A stretch of DNA of 64,000 nucleotides, from assembly GCF_013388255.1 (NCBI RefSeq), contig NZ_CP058215.1, forward strand, positions 1,922,001 to 1,986,000, written 5' to 3'. Source of the stretch: Methanolobus zinderi (GTDB lineage Archaea > Halobacteriota > Methanosarcinia > Methanosarcinales > Methanosarcinaceae). Numbering within the stretch: position 1 is the first letter of the stretch; each line of letters begins with the position of its first letter. Below the pieces are notes generated by a model, which made no database searches, was not told the DNA's origin, and saw nothing but the letters and a program-made list of their open reading frames with translations. Both the position numbers and the translations under genes were made by a program. Below are positions 1 to 9,385 of the stretch, piece after piece.

Positions 1-1250
1 CTGTAGGCCTCCAGGACCTTCTCTATATCTTCTTCCGTATGTGCGGTGGACAGGAAGTTGGTCTCGAACTGTGAGGGCGGTATGAATATTCCGCTGTCAA
101 GCATCTTGTAGAAGAACTTCACATATCCTTCCTTATCACATTTGAGCACATCCTGGTAATCCAGAGGTTTGTCTCCGAAGAATATCTTGAACATCGAAGA
201 GATTCCTGATACCGTATAGTCGAGATTGAGATCTGACACGATATCTGTCAATGCAGACCTGACTTTGTTTCCGGTCTCATCCAGCTTTTTGTGTACATTC
301 TCTTTCTCAAGTACATCCAGTACCGCAAGACCTGCTGCAACTGATGTCGGACTTCCGCTGAAGGTACCTGCCTGGTACACACTTCCGGAAGGTGCCACCA
401 TCTCTATGATCTCCTTCTTACCACCGAAAACTCCTATGGGCATTCCGCCACCCACGATCTTTCCTAGCGTGGTCATATCAGGTGTGACACCATAGTATTC
501 CTGTGCACCTCCCATGGCGAGCCTGAATCCTGTGATAACCTCATCGAATATGAGCACGACATCGTTCTCTTCGGTCACCTTGCGTACTTCCTTGAGATAT
601 CCTTCCTCGGGAAGCACCGGTCCGATATTACCCATCACAGGTTCCAGGATAAAGGCAGCCAGATCATCACTGTACTTCTCTATCATGTCTGTCAGCGCTT
701 CAATATCATTGAATGGAACCTGAAGTGTGTGTTTGGTAAAGTCCTCGGGTATTCCGAGAGAGTCGGGTTTTCCAAGTGTTGTGGCACCGGACCCCGCTTT
801 TACGAGAACAGCATCATGTGCACCATGGAATCCGCCTTCAATTTTAATGAACTTGTTCTTGCCGGTAAAGCCCCTTGCAGCCCTGAGAGCACTCATTGTA
901 GCTTCGGTTCCTGTTGACACAAAGCGTAGCATATCAATGCTGGGATACATACCGGCTATCCTGTCTGCCAGATCCACCTCGGCTTCCGTGGGAGTACCAT
1001 AGAGCCATCCCTTTTCTAACTGGGAATTTATGGCCTCTTTTACCTGAGGATGTGCATGACCCAGGATATTGGGACCATATGCAAGACAAAAATCAATGTA
1101 CTCATTTCCGTCTATATCCGTGATCTTTGATCCGTTTGCCGAGCGGGTATAGAAGGGATAGGGCTTGATAGCCCTTACTGGACTGCTGACTCCTCCGGGA
1201 AGGAGGTTTCTTGCTTTCTGATATAATTCTCTTGACTTATCTAAGGACAT
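1..1250 (-). CDS. hemL: glutamate-1-semialdehyde 2,1-aminomutase (3' end cut by window edge)
   Basis: PLP-dependent enzyme that converts glutamate-1-semialdehyde to 5-aminolevulinate in the C5 tetrapyrrole pathway. Translating leftward from ATG at 1250 gives the family N-terminus ([11 protein letters not shown], then [10 protein letters not shown] and LGHAHP). The PLP-binding lysine is K264, in the stretch [14 protein letters not shown] encoded around 420-475. A GGTGATC ribosome site sits just upstream of the ATG. The window holds about 416 residues. Family members run to roughly 420-430, so only the last few residues are missing. It is the last visible gene of the heme operon. hemC is not in the window and may lie just past the left edge (inference). 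Confidence 0.95.
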   Translation of the reverse strand, partial: MSLDKSRELYQKARNLLPGGVSSPVRAIKPYPFYTRSANGSKITDIDGNEYIDFCLAYGPNILGHAHPQVKEAINSQLEKGWLYGTPTEAEVDLADRIAGMYPSIDMLRFVSTGTEATMSALRAARGFTGKNKFIKIEGGFHGAHDAVLVKAGSGATTLGKPDSLGIPEDFTKHTLQVPFNDIEALTDMIEKYSDDLAAFILEPVMGNIGPVLPEEGYLKEVRKVTEENDVVLIFDEVITGFRLAMGGAQEYYGVTPDMTTLGKIVGGGMPIGVFGGKKEIIEMVAPSGSVYQAGTFSGSPTSVAAGLAVLDVLEKENVHKKLDETGNKVRSALTDIVSDLNLDYTVSGISSMFKIFFGDKPLDYQDVLKCDKEGYVKFFYKMLDSGIFIPPSQFETNFLSTAHTEEDIEKVLEAY

Positions 1251-1265
1251 ACGATCACCGTAAAA

Positions 1266-2240
1266 TCATTTTAACATCTTTGCCATATCCCTGGCAAAAT
1301 AGGTAAGTATCATATCCGCACCTGCACGTTTGATGGAAAGCAGCGATTCATGCATCACCTGTTTCTCATCCAGCCAGCCATTCTGTGCGGCTGCTTTTAG
1401 CATTGCGAATTCTCCGCTGACATTATAAGCTGCTGTTGGCATCTTGAATTCATTCTTGATGCGATAGATGATATCAAGGTAGGGCAGTGCAGGTTTTACC
1501 ATAACAATATCCGCACCTTCCAGGACATCCAGTTCAACTTCCCTGATAGCCTCCTCGGAGTTGGCAGGGTCCATCTGGTAGGTTGACCTGTCACCGAAAC
1601 AGCATCCTGAATCCGCAACATCCCTGAAGGGACCGTAGAATGCAGACGAATACTTCGCTGCATAGGACATTATCGGGATTTCCTTGAAATTGTTCTCATC
1701 GAGAGCCGACCTTATCGCACCTATCATACCATCCATCATTCCTGATGGTGCCACCATGTCCGCACCTGCCTTTGCATGGCTTACAGCAGTCTTTCCCAGA
1801 AGTGGCAGTGTCGGGTCGTTAAGGATCTCTCCCTTCTCCCGGTCGATCATACCGCAGTGTCCGTGGTCGGTGTATTCACAGAGACAGACATCGGTTATAA
1901 CCAGCATGTCTTTACCGAGTTCATCCTTGACCTCACGGACCGCTTTCTGGACTATATCCTCATCTCCCCAGGCAGAACTTCCCATATCGTCCTTCTTTGA
2001 AGGTATCCCAAAGAGGATGAGTGCGGGTATTCCCAGGTCGGCAGCTTCCTTTGCATCATCGGCTACCTTACTCAAGGGAAGGCGTTCAACACCTGGCATG
2101 GATGCTGTGTTCTGTACATCATCAATGTTCTCATCTACAAACATCGGGTAGATAAGGTCATCCACAGAGAGCGAAGTCTCTCTTACCAGATCTCTTATTT
2201 TTCCGCTTCTTAACCTTCTCATTCTAAGTTCCGGGAACAT
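1266..2240 (-). CDS. hemB: porphobilinogen synthase (5-aminolevulinate dehydratase)
   Basis: Condenses two 5-aminolevulinates to porphobilinogen in the cytoplasm. At 324 residues it has the normal family length. The two active-site lysines are visible: K196 in [13 protein letters not shown] and K249 in [11 protein letters not shown]119, C121 and C129 ([13 protein letters not shown]) form the three-cysteine site of zinc-dependent HemB, as opposed to the magnesium type. The start overlaps the end of hemA by 22 bases, and hemL follows 15 bases downstream, so the three genes are almost certainly cotranscribed and translationally coupled. Confidence 0.97.
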   Translation of the reverse strand: MFPELRMRRLRSGKIRDLVRETSLSVDDLIYPMFVDENIDDVQNTASMPGVERLPLSKVADDAKEAADLGIPALILFGIPSKKDDMGSSAWGDEDIVQKAVREVKDELGKDMLVITDVCLCEYTDHGHCGMIDREKGEILNDPTLPLLGKTAVSHAKAGADMVAPSGMMDGMIGAIRSALDENNFKEIPIMSYAAKYSSAFYGPFRDVADSGCCFGDRSTYQMDPANSEEAIREVELDVLEGADIVMVKPALPYLDIIYRIKNEFKMPTAAYNVSGEFAMLKAAAQNGWLDEKQVMHESLLSIKRAGADMILTYFARDMAKMLK

Positions 2241-3517
2241 GGTATCGGCTCACCTTTGATCTTGATCTTCTCTGTCTTCTTTTGAATATCGAATAAACGG
2301 GAAACCATATCCAGCATCTCATCATCACCAACCTGCGCAGCATTTCTGATCACCTTGGTAGGTTCTGCAATTATCTTGTTGACAATGGAGTGCGTCAGGT
2401 CATCGATTATACGGTTCTCTACCTTGCCTATTGTATGATATGCACTCAGTTTGTTCAGAGCACGCTCTTTTTCCTGACTCCGCACCTGATACAACTGGGC
2501 ATACATTTCCGAGATCAGATGATCAGCTCTCTGGCGTTTGTACTGTTTTATAAGCAGATCATACTCCTCATCGATGATAACCTGTGCCTTTTTAGCCTCA
2601 TCGAGCCTGTGTTCAAGATTCTTCTCGTTGATGACACGCAGATTGTCTATATTATATAGTGTCACATGGGGAATGTCTGCAATCGAAGGGTCGATATCCC
2701 TGGGGTTTGCAATATCTATCAGAAGCAGTTCTTTCTCCCTTGAATCCATCGCTTCAAGTACCTGTTCGTGCCTCAGGACGAAGTGTGGTGCTCCGGTGGC
2801 ACTTATGATCACATCCGCCTTTTTGAGGTTCTCATTTATCTGGTCGAAGTGGACCGCATGACCTCCCATCTCATCGGCAAGTTCCTTTGCAGTCGCATAC
2901 GTCCTGTTGGCGATATACATCAGTTCGATGTCCCTGTGCGACAGGGCTCTTGTCACAAGGGTTCCCATCTCTCCTGTGCCGATCACAAGGACCATCTTGT
3001 TCTTCAGATCACCCACGGTATCCTCTGCAAGATCCACAGAAGCAGATGCAATGGACAGTGCACCCCGGTTGATACCGGTCTCGGTCCTTACCCTTTTTCC
3101 CACCTGAATTGCCTTACTGAATGCAGTATCCAGCATCTTCCCTGTGGTTCCGAGGTTTTTCGCTATCTGATAGAGATCCTTTATCTGACCAAGTATCTGG
3201 TCCTCTCCTATTATCATGGATTCAAGACCGCAGGACAACCTGAGCAGATGCATAATGGATTCTTCATGATCAAAAAAGTCAAAAATATTAGATGATAGTC
3301 CCATTTTCTTGACGAACTGGAACAGTACACTGCTTCCCTTAGGAGAAACAACATATATCTCTATTCGGTTGCAGGTTTTAAGCACAGCACATTCACATAC
3401 GAGCTCGTTTGCATAAAGCTCCCGGAGGATATACTCAAGATCACCATCCCATACCTCTTCCATCTCTTCTACTGTTGCCTTGGAGTGTGTGATGACCATA
3501 CTTGAGATCTCAGTCAA
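2219..3517 (-). CDS. hemA: glutamyl-tRNA reductase
   Basis: NADPH-dependent reduction of glutamyl-tRNA(Glu) to glutamate-1-semialdehyde, the first committed step to tetrapyrroles. The catalytic cysteine lies in [11 protein letters not shown] (C49 with the start used here). [16 protein letters not shown] block and the Rossmann motif GTGEMG follow, and the C-terminal third is the helical dimerisation domain. No ATG gives a sensible start. I chose TTG at 3517 because it yields an N-terminus of [13 protein letters not shown], typical of methanogen HemA, and has a GGGGTG ribosome site five bases upstream. An upstream in-frame TTG at 3544 has no such site. Overlaps hemB by 22 bases. Confidence 0.94.
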   Translation of the reverse strand: MTEISSMVITHSKATVEEMEEVWDGDLEYILRELYANELVCECAVLKTCNRIEIYVVSPKGSSVLFQFVKKMGLSSNIFDFFDHEESIMHLLRLSCGLESMIIGEDQILGQIKDLYQIAKNLGTTGKMLDTAFSKAIQVGKRVRTETGINRGALSIASASVDLAEDTVGDLKNKMVLVIGTGEMGTLVTRALSHRDIELMYIANRTYATAKELADEMGGHAVHFDQINENLKKADVIISATGAPHFVLRHEQVLEAMDSREKELLLIDIANPRDIDPSIADIPHVTLYNIDNLRVINEKNLEHRLDEAKKAQVIIDEEYDLLIKQYKRQRADHLISEMYAQLYQVRSQEKERALNKLSAYHTIGKVENRIIDDLTHSIVNKIIAEPTKVIRNAAQVGDDEMLDMVSRLFDIQKKTEKIKIKGEPIPCSRNLE

Positions 3518-3576
3518 CCAAACACCCCGGAAAAGCTTTTTCAAAATGTGCTGGGAATGTATTATGAACAGACATG

Positions 3577-4251
3577 CTATCGGACTTTCTCGTTTATTTT
3601 CTCAGTTACTATACCCTGTGCTATATTAAACCCTTTGTCATAGGATTCACCAAGTGCAGACCAGACGTCCTCACTTTCAAGTACTTCCCATAACAGCTCT
3701 TTCCTGTCTTTCTGATCGGGTACATTCTCTTTCAGGTATAAGCGCAGGTTCTCCTGGATCTTTATCATACCCTCGAACTCCGGAGTGATAACACTTTCGA
3801 CCTTTTGTCTTACAAACCTTGAGAATGCAGGGCTTGAACCGGATGTTGATATGCTTATGGTAAGATCACCCCTTTTGATCACAGAGGGTACGGTAATGTC
3901 CCCGATTGCATCCACCTGGTTGGTAAGAATATTCTTATTTCTTGCAAGAGAGCTAATCTTCTCATTGATATCCCTCTGGTTTGTGGCAGGTATAACAAGG
4001 AAAGCACCATAAATTAAATCATGAATCTCGGAATCCAACAGTTTTCCCGCATCTGCTGTCACAAGATGGACATTGTCCTTTCCGGAAACATCCCGGATAG
4101 CTCGGGAAAAATGTCTGCTTATGACCGTAACATCAGCATACCTGGAAAACAGAAGGGTTTTTCTCTCACCCACAGAACCGCCACCGAAAATGACGATCTT
4201 TCTGTCGGTCATATCAATTAGCAGTGGAAGGAAAGGATTATCTGGTGCCAT
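3577..4251 (-). CDS. precorrin-2 dehydrogenase / sirohydrochlorin ferrochelatase-like protein (Met8p/SirC type)
   Basis: NAD-dependent oxidation of precorrin-2 to sirohydrochlorin, possibly with ferrochelation, supplying siroheme to the Ahb heme pathway. The N-terminal Rossmann motif reads IVIFGGGSVGERK. It is followed by the family block DLTISISTSGSSPAFSRFVR, which carries the conserved SGxSP segment. The ATG at 4251 (224 residues) is preferred over one 12 codons upstream because AGAGGAG lies seven bases before it. It corresponds to the N-terminal part of CysG only, with no methyltransferase domain. It sits between ahbB and hemA in one operon. Whether it also inserts iron cannot be told from sequence. 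Confidence 0.88.
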   Translation of the reverse strand: MAPDNPFLPLLIDMTDRKIVIFGGGSVGERKTLLFSRYADVTVISRHFSRAIRDVSGKDNVHLVTADAGKLLDSEIHDLIYGAFLVIPATNQRDINEKISSLARNKNILTNQVDAIGDITVPSVIKRGDLTISISTSGSSPAFSRFVRQKVESVITPEFEGMIKIQENLRLYLKENVPDQKDRKELLWEVLESEDVWSALGESYDKGFNIAQGIVTEKINEKVR

Positions 4252-4337
4252 GCAAAGTACTCCTCTTCTAATTCCTCTGCCTTTCACTGTAAATTAGTTA
4301 AATATTGCGACTAAGGTCAACTGAGTCTAAGAATAAA

Positions 4338-4802
4338 CTACAGACGAACACCAGTCTTTTTAAACTCCCGTTCACTGAACAGCAATCTGTAGTCCTTGAT
4401 CCCGGTCACCTGCGAGATCCTGTCTGCAACTATTTCACAGTCCGCCCTTGTATAGGAATGGACCATGGTGAAAAGATTATAATCCCATCCGGGACGTCGG
4501 GGCCTTTCGTAGCAATGAGTGACCTCTGCAAAGGATGCCATGATATTGCCAATCTCCTCCACATGTTCATCGGGGACATTCCAGATACACATGGCGTTTG
4601 CGACGATACCGATATCCCTGTGACCGATGGAAGCACCGAAGCGGCGGATTATTCCTTTCTCCTGCATCCCTTTTATCCTTTCAACGATCTCTTCCTCGCT
4701 CAGACCCAGGCTTTCGGCCAGGTCCTTGAATGGAGAAGTAGTAAGTGGAATACCATTCTGAGTAAATCTGATTATAGCTTCTTCGATCTCATCCACTTTC
4801 AT
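4338..4802 (-). CDS. ahbB: siroheme decarboxylase subunit B (Lrp/AsnC fold)
   Basis: With AhbA, decarboxylates siroheme to 12,18-didecarboxysiroheme in the archaeal heme route. An N-terminal winged helix (KDLAESLGLSEEEIVERIKGM) is followed by a RAM-like ferredoxin fold containing VTHCYERP and WDYNLFTMVHS, the substrate-site blocks shared by the AhbA/B family. The ATG at 4802 overlaps the AhbA stop (ATGA), indicating translational coupling and a stoichiometric complex. The HTH could suggest a transcription factor, but the paired arrangement next to ahbD favours the enzyme. Confidence 0.92.
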   Translation of the reverse strand: MKVDEIEEAIIRFTQNGIPLTTSPFKDLAESLGLSEEEIVERIKGMQEKGIIRRFGASIGHRDIGIVANAMCIWNVPDEHVEEIGNIMASFAEVTHCYERPRRPGWDYNLFTMVHSYTRADCEIVADRISQVTGIKDYRLLFSEREFKKTGVRL

Positions 4803-5257
4803 CACCTGATATCGAACTTAACACCTATTTTAAACAGCCTTTTTGTAGGCAGGTTGATAAATTCCAGACCTGTCTTCTCTTTGAGCTCTGAAAGGATCTC
4901 ATCAACTCTCTCCTTATCAGAAGCTGAAAGGGTGAACCAGACATTATACTTATCCGGACGAAGGTAGTTATGCGAAACCTCAGTATATTCATTTATGTAA
5001 GCTGCAACTTCATCTATCCTTTCATCTGGCACATCTACGGCAACAAGTGTGCTTGTGCCCCCGATACGTTTACGGTTTATCACCGGGCCGATCTTCCTGA
5101 CGGCTCCTTCATCATGCAGCCTTTCAAGACGCCTGATCACTTCGCCTTCACTTATACCCAGTTTTTCTCCCAGCTTTTTAAAAGGACGGACATCAAGTGG
5201 AAAATCAAACTGTATAGTATTAAGTATTGTTTTATCCGTATCATCAAGATATATCAT
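4802..5257 (-). CDS. ahbA: siroheme decarboxylase subunit A (Lrp/AsnC fold)
   Basis: Partner of AhbB. Same layout: a winged helix ([22 protein letters not shown]), then a ferredoxin-like domain with [18 protein letters not shown], the cognate of the HCYERP block in AhbB. The ATG at 5257 (151 residues) lies five bases after the stop of ahbD, preceded by GTGATC. A longer frame extending upstream would run into ahbD and adds residues unlike the family, so I trimmed it. Operon order is ahbD-ahbA-ahbB. Confidence 0.92.
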   Translation of the reverse strand: MIYLDDTDKTILNTIQFDFPLDVRPFKKLGEKLGISEGEVIRRLERLHDEGAVRKIGPVINRKRIGGTSTLVAVDVPDERIDEVAAYINEYTEVSHNYLRPDKYNVWFTLSASDKERVDEILSELKEKTGLEFINLPTKRLFKIGVKFDIR

Positions 5258-5261
5258 AAGA

Positions 5262-6314
5262 TCACTGTTTTTCAGGTACGTATATACAGTAGGGTTCCTC
5301 TTCGAGATAATCCCCGGTGGCAGCGTATGCACGTGCACGACAGCCTCCACATACTTTATTGTATTCACAGTCACCACACTTGCCTTTCAGTTTTGAGACA
5401 TCCCTAAGGTCATTAAAGACCTTTGAGTTCTCCCAGACATCCTTAAAAGACTGCTCTTTAATGCTTCCTGCAAGTGCGGGCAGATATCCGCAGGGATAGA
5501 CTTCCCCTATACTGGATACGAAACAGAAGCCGGTGCCACCCAGACAGCCTTTTGTCATGGCCTCATAGCCATGGGTCTTGACGCTGACCTCGATACCTTC
5601 TTTCTTTGCCTTCTGGCGCATGATCCTGAAGTAGTGGGGTGCGCATGTGGCCTTGAGCTGGATCTTTGCAGTCTTCTGCTTATCATAGAACCAGTTAAGG
5701 ACCCTCTCATATTCCACCGCCGGGATCTCCTCATTCTCAAGTTCCTTACCCCTGCCGGTTGGCACAAGCAGGAATATATGCAGGGCCTCTGCCCCGATTT
5801 CTGTTGCCATCTCAAGTATGGCAGGGATCTCCTTAAGATTGCGTTTTGTAATGGTGGTGTTTATCTGGAATCCTATTCCTGCCTTTTTGATATTATCGAT
5901 ACCTTTCATGGCACCTTCAAAGGCACCGGGCATGCATCTGAAATCATCGTGGGTCTGCGGGCTGGAGCCATCCAGGCTTATGCTGATCCTCTTAATCCCG
6001 ACGTCCCTGAGCCTTTCAGCAACTTCCGGGGTCACAAGTGTCCCGTTGGTTGCAAGGGCAACACGCAGGCCTTTTTCGGTGGCATACTCAGCAAGCCCGT
6101 AGATATCATCCCTTACAAGTGGTTCACCGCCACTGAGAATGAGTATGGGGTTTCCCATCTGCGCAATCTCGTCGATAAAGCGCGTTGCCTCCTCGGTTGT
6201 GAGTTCACCTTCCGGTTTTTCAAAAGTCGATGCCCCACGGCAGTGCCTGCAGGAGAGATTACAGCCTGCAGTCGTTTCCCATGCTATCAGTCTTGGAGCT
6301 TTTACCATATTCAT
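5262..6314 (-). CDS. ahbD: AhbD-type heme synthase, radical SAM/SPASM
   Basis: Catalyses oxidative decarboxylation of Fe-coproporphyrin III propionates to vinyls, the last step of the siroheme-dependent heme route. The radical SAM cluster is CNLSCRHC (C18, C22, C25), followed by LSGGEPL. The C-terminal SPASM region has many cysteines (YPCGY, then [13 protein letters not shown]) for auxiliary clusters. It leads the operon immediately before ahbA-ahbB, the arrangement I recall for the heme synthase of Methanosarcina barkeri. AhbC (Fe-coproporphyrin synthase) is the alternative assignment. The ATG at 6314 has no ribosome site and a close TATA box, so the transcript is probably almost leaderless. 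Confidence 0.85.
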   Translation of the reverse strand: MNMVKAPRLIAWETTAGCNLSCRHCRGASTFEKPEGELTTEEATRFIDEIAQMGNPILILSGGEPLVRDDIYGLAEYATEKGLRVALATNGTLVTPEVAERLRDVGIKRISISLDGSSPQTHDDFRCMPGAFEGAMKGIDNIKKAGIGFQINTTITKRNLKEIPAILEMATEIGAEALHIFLLVPTGRGKELENEEIPAVEYERVLNWFYDKQKTAKIQLKATCAPHYFRIMRQKAKKEGIEVSVKTHGYEAMTKGCLGGTGFCFVSSIGEVYPCGYLPALAGSIKEQSFKDVWENSKVFNDLRDVSKLKGKCGDCEYNKVCGGCRARAYAATGDYLEEEPYCIYVPEKQ

Positions 6315-6348
6315 CAATTATAATTTTTGAAGTTCTGAGCTTCATTTA

Positions 6349-6359
6349 CTTTTTATAGG
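6349..6359 (-). promoter_or_regulatory. TATA box of the heme operon
   Basis: Read on the minus strand this is CCTATAAAAAG, a good archaeal TATA box. It would place transcription start about 25 bases downstream near 6325-6330, giving a leader of only about 10-15 bases before the ahbD ATG. An inverted repeat at 6363-6377 abuts it. Confidence 0.6.
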
Positions 6360-6362
6360 ATG

Positions 6363-6377
6363 GCACTATACTAGTGC
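6363..6377. promoter_or_regulatory. inverted repeat in the ahbD/ccmD divergent promoter region
   Basis: Perfect 6-bp inverted repeat GCACTA-tac-TAGTGC lying directly upstream of the heme operon TATA box and between the divergent heme and ccm operons. Size and place fit a dimeric repressor or activator site. No regulator can be named. Confidence 0.4.
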
Positions 6378-6490
6378 ACACCCGTATTAATAGTTAGTTA
6401 TTAGTACGAAAATCATAAGGTAAAAAAACGGATACAGATTCATATTATTGAATATCTTTCAGTAAAGCGGGAACCTTACACTTCAAAGAG

Positions 6491-6616
6491 GTGAACATCA
6501 TAAGCGCCTTGGAACTTGCATTTGCATATACGTGGATCATACTTGGAATATATGCCCTTCACCTTTTACGTGTACGCCGGTCTCTGGAAAGAAGTATGAG
6601 TAAGCTAAGGGAATAA
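6491..6616 (+). CDS. CcmD-like small membrane protein
   Basis: A 41-residue frame with one hydrophobic helix (LAFAYTWIILGIYALHLL) followed by a basic tail (RVRRSLERSMSKLRE). This is the size and layout of CcmD, the small subunit that helps CcmE in cytochrome c maturation. It lies 24 bases upstream of ccmE on the same strand. The start is uncertain: GTG at 6491 has only a weak ribosome site, while GAGGTG at 6488 could serve a start slightly further in (TTG at 6509). CcmD is too short for sequence similarity to decide, so topology and context carry the call. Confidence 0.6.
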   Translation: MNIISALELAFAYTWIILGIYALHLLRVRRSLERSMSKLRE

Positions 6617-6640
6617 ACTATACTAATTGAAGGTGCTTTA

Positions 6641-7021
6641 ATGGACAGGAAACAGAAAACTGTTCTTGCAATATTTTTTATTATCTTTGTCGGGGCCATC
6701 GGACTCTGGAATGTGGATCTTTCACAGGGATATCCCATGATATCCGAGTTAAAGGAAAAGCCGGACAAATATGTGGGGGAGAACGTCAACACCATGGGTA
6801 CTATTAAGAATGGTACACTGGATGTATCCACCGAAGGAATATCCTTCACTCTTATGGATGTGGAAGATGAGAATTTTGAAATCGGCGTCGAGTACACCGG
6901 AGCGCTTCCCGCAGACCTTGATGAGGGAAAGGGTATTAGCATCAGTGGCTTGATGGTCTCGCCGAACATGATAGAAGCTAATAAGATCGTGATGGGGTGC
7001 CCTTCTAAATATAAGGAATGA
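6641..7021 (+). CDS. ccmE: cytochrome c maturation heme chaperone CcmE, archaeal CxxxY type
   Basis: Membrane-anchored OB-fold protein that carries heme outside the membrane for attachment to apocytochrome c. One N-terminal anchor helix (residues 8-23, VLAIFFIIFVGAIGLW) precedes a beta-barrel domain with KYVGENVNTMGTI and ISGLMVSPNMIEANKI. The heme-attachment motif is C120-P-S-K-Y124, the CxxxY form, where most bacteria have HxxxY. Its length of 126 residues is normal. It is cotranscribed with the ccmD-like gene before it and the prenyl synthase 16 bases after it. ccmA, B, C and F are not in the window. Confidence 0.88.
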   Translation: MDRKQKTVLAIFFIIFVGAIGLWNVDLSQGYPMISELKEKPDKYVGENVNTMGTIKNGTLDVSTEGISFTLMDVEDENFEIGVEYTGALPADLDEGKGISISGLMVSPNMIEANKIVMGCPSKYKE

Positions 7022-7037
7022 TAAGGCTTGAAAAACC

Positions 7038-7928
7038 ATGACCGAAATAGAGAATCTTGAGGAATATCAGCTAATCAAGGCTTCAATGGACGAACTGGTC
7101 GCTTCGATGAACGACAGTTCCAATATGAAAAAAATGATGCTGCACATCTGCAGTTCGGGCGGCAAGAGCATCAGGCCCATAATACTGATGCTGTGCACCG
7201 AGCTATGTGGCGGAGATTCCAGGAAAAGTATCAATGCAGCCCTTGCTATCGAGCTTATACATTCCGCATCCCTGATACACGATGATGTACTGGATGACGG
7301 AGTCATACGCAGGGGAGTCGAGTCGGCCCACAAGAAATACGGAGTTCCGGCAGCCATACTCTGCGGCGATTTTTTGATATCAAAGGCCATATCCCTGATC
7401 TCATCATACGGAACCGATTCCGTACTTGAGTTCGGAAGGGCGGGGATGTACATGGCTGAAGGAGAAACAATTGACATCTCAAGTGCTGATGGTGAGTTCA
7501 GGAAGCAGAACTATTACGATTGTATCTCCAAGAAGACCGCATCCCTGTTTGCTGCAAGCGCAGCCATAGGAGCATATGTTGCAGGTGCTGACAGGGAACT
7601 TGCCCTCAAGTTAAGGGATTTCGGAGAATGTGTGGGTAATGCATACCAGATAGTCGATGACCTGCTTGAATACCTTAACAGGCTGGAAGACAAACAGTCA
7701 ACATACGAATCAGTTACCTTACCGCTTATATTGCGCCGAAACATGGATCATGATGAGACCATAGATGCGACCGTTAACGAGGTCAATTCCCACGTGAACA
7801 GGGCAAAGAGCATTCTTGATGAGTTCAGCCCTTCGGTTGCAAAGGATAAGCTGCTGATGGTGACAGACCTGATCACCCTTGATATGCTGCCATCAAATAT
7901 CCTAGCCAGAAATCAATCTAATTCTTAA
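7038..7928 (+). CDS. long-chain prenyl diphosphate synthase, probable geranylfarnesyl type
   Basis: Head-to-tail condensation of isopentenyl diphosphate with allylic diphosphates. The first aspartate-rich motif is D82-D-V-L-D86 in LIHDDVLDD. The second is D207-D-L-L-E211, with Glu replacing the usual last Asp. The residues four and five positions before the first motif are Ser and Ala (HSASLIHDD). Small residues there leave the product pocket open, so a chain longer than C15 is expected. Methanosarcina makes a C25 chain for methanophenazine with a dedicated synthase, and the location between ccmE and the heme and ATP synthase genes fits that role (inference). C20 synthase for membrane lipids is the alternative. 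Confidence 0.85.
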   Translation: MTEIENLEEYQLIKASMDELVASMNDSSNMKKMMLHICSSGGKSIRPIILMLCTELCGGDSRKSINAALAIELIHSASLIHDDVLDDGVIRRGVESAHKKYGVPAAILCGDFLISKAISLISSYGTDSVLEFGRAGMYMAEGETIDISSADGEFRKQNYYDCISKKTASLFAASAAIGAYVAGADRELALKLRDFGECVGNAYQIVDDLLEYLNRLEDKQSTYESVTLPLILRRNMDHDETIDATVNEVNSHVNRAKSILDEFSPSVAKDKLLMVTDLITLDMLPSNILARNQSNS

Positions 7929-7948
7929 TTACGATTACAGGTGTATTT

Positions 7949-9142
7949 ATGAAAGTTTACGATCGATCAGTATTAAAAGTAAATGCAGATACAGTGGATG
8001 GCAAAGTGGTACTCGATACCGAAGGACCGCTGTCCCCTGTCGCAAAGCCCATTATAAAGCGCATAAACAAGATATTCCAGGAAGAAAAACCAATCTCTTC
8101 CGACGAGGAAAACATCATATTCTCAACATGGGTACCTCCCATGCCAAGCGAGGCATTCAACCGCATGATCAGTGCACAGGTTGCATCCATACTCAAAAGA
8201 AGGATACCTGACCAGTTCTCCATTGGTATCACCGGAAAATGTCCTTATGATTGCATTCATTGCGGAGCAGCAGGTATCGTTTCAGACCCCGAACTGAGCT
8301 TTGATGAGATAAATCTTACAATAGAGCAGGCCCTGGATCTTGGCAGTTACTATATCTCATTTGACGGCGGAGAGACGATGCTGCGTAAGGACCTTCCCGA
8401 GATGGTTGCCAGGGTAGATAAAAGCAGGGCCATTGCTACCTGTTTTACATCCGGTTTTGCTCTGGACGAGGATCGTGCCAGGAAACTCAAAGAAGCAGGA
8501 CTTTTTGCATTGCACATGAGTCTTGACAGTCCTGATGAAAAGGAACATGACAGAGTAAGGGGCCGTGAAGGAGCCTTCAAAAACGCCATTGAAGGAGCCA
8601 GGAATGCAATCGGTGCAGGCATACTCGCAGATCTCTTCGTAGTAATGTCACCTTATAATATAGATGACCTTGAAGAATTCTACCAGTTCGCATGGGACAT
8701 GGGTATGCAGGAAATGTCCATATATGAGATCGTTGCCGTGGGTCGCTGGATGGAACATGAAGACGAAGTGATCACTGACAAAGATGTCAGGCGCCTTGCA
8801 GATTTCCAGAAAAGGATCAATAAAAAACCTGATGGACCAAGGGTTACAGCCCTGCCTTACTTCATGGGTCCCGAGCAGTTCGGATGCTTTGCAGGTAAAC
8901 GCTGGATGCACGCAACTGCAGGGGGAGACGTGCTCCCATGTGCATACACACCACTTTCCTTTGGAAACATCCGTGAAGAAAAGCTTTCAACAATATGGGA
9001 GCGTATGGGCAGACATGCAGCCTACAGTTGCTCTTCGGATTATTGTCTGATGCGCAACCCGGAATTCAGGAAAAAATACATCCATACTATCCCGGAAGAA
9101 GCACGACTTCCTGTCAGAATTGAAGACCTTATTACAAAATGA
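7949..9142 (+). CDS. radical SAM/SPASM protein of unknown function
   Basis: A 397-residue protein. About 90 N-terminal residues with no recognisable domain precede a radical SAM core with CPYDCIHC (C98, C102, C105), FDGGETMLR and SLDSPDEKEHDRVRG. A SPASM-like tail has GGDVLPCAY, FGNIREEKLSTIW and CSSDYC for extra iron-sulfur clusters. It starts 20 bases after the prenyl synthase and is surely in its operon. It is not AhbC: the cluster motif and N-terminus differ. Function is unknown to me. Context suggests a step in methanophenazine, heme or cytochrome assembly. Confidence 0.9.
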   Translation: MKVYDRSVLKVNADTVDGKVVLDTEGPLSPVAKPIIKRINKIFQEEKPISSDEENIIFSTWVPPMPSEAFNRMISAQVASILKRRIPDQFSIGITGKCPYDCIHCGAAGIVSDPELSFDEINLTIEQALDLGSYYISFDGGETMLRKDLPEMVARVDKSRAIATCFTSGFALDEDRARKLKEAGLFALHMSLDSPDEKEHDRVRGREGAFKNAIEGARNAIGAGILADLFVVMSPYNIDDLEEFYQFAWDMGMQEMSIYEIVAVGRWMEHEDEVITDKDVRRLADFQKRINKKPDGPRVTALPYFMGPEQFGCFAGKRWMHATAGGDVLPCAYTPLSFGNIREEKLSTIWERMGRHAAYSCSSDYCLMRNPEFRKKYIHTIPEEARLPVRIEDLITK

Positions 9143-9310
9143 AATCTACTATGTAAAATTAATAAGGAAAATAGTTACTTAAGATGGGCATTTTCAGATG
9201 AACGCCGGGAAGCTACTTTCCGAGTACATCATATATCAACATAACCATCTCATATTTAAACAATATCATGAAAAATCATTACCCACCAGGGGATTGTTGA
9301 CTACGGAACC

Positions 9311-9318
9311 TTTATATG
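9311..9318 (+). promoter_or_regulatory. TATA box of the ATP synthase operon
   Basis: TTTATATG preceded by GGAACC (BRE-like). Transcription would start near 9336-9342, leaving a leader of about 45 bases before ahaH. The 9143-9385 interval otherwise holds no gene that I can see. Confidence 0.65.
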
Positions 9319-9385
9319 TGATTTAGCAGTACAAGGAGTGCATTACTCGGGATTTATAATAATCAATCACGACATGAGGATTAGC

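Noticed and set aside
4338-5257. AhbA/AhbB as Lrp-type transcription regulators
   Set aside because: Paired overlapping genes beside ahbD in a heme operon, with the substrate-site HCYERP and HNYLRP blocks, fit siroheme decarboxylase.
7949-9142. assignment of this radical SAM protein as AhbC
   Set aside because: Its cluster motif (CPYDCIHC) and long N-terminal extension differ from AhbC as I know it, and it is grouped with the prenyl synthase and not with ahbA/B.
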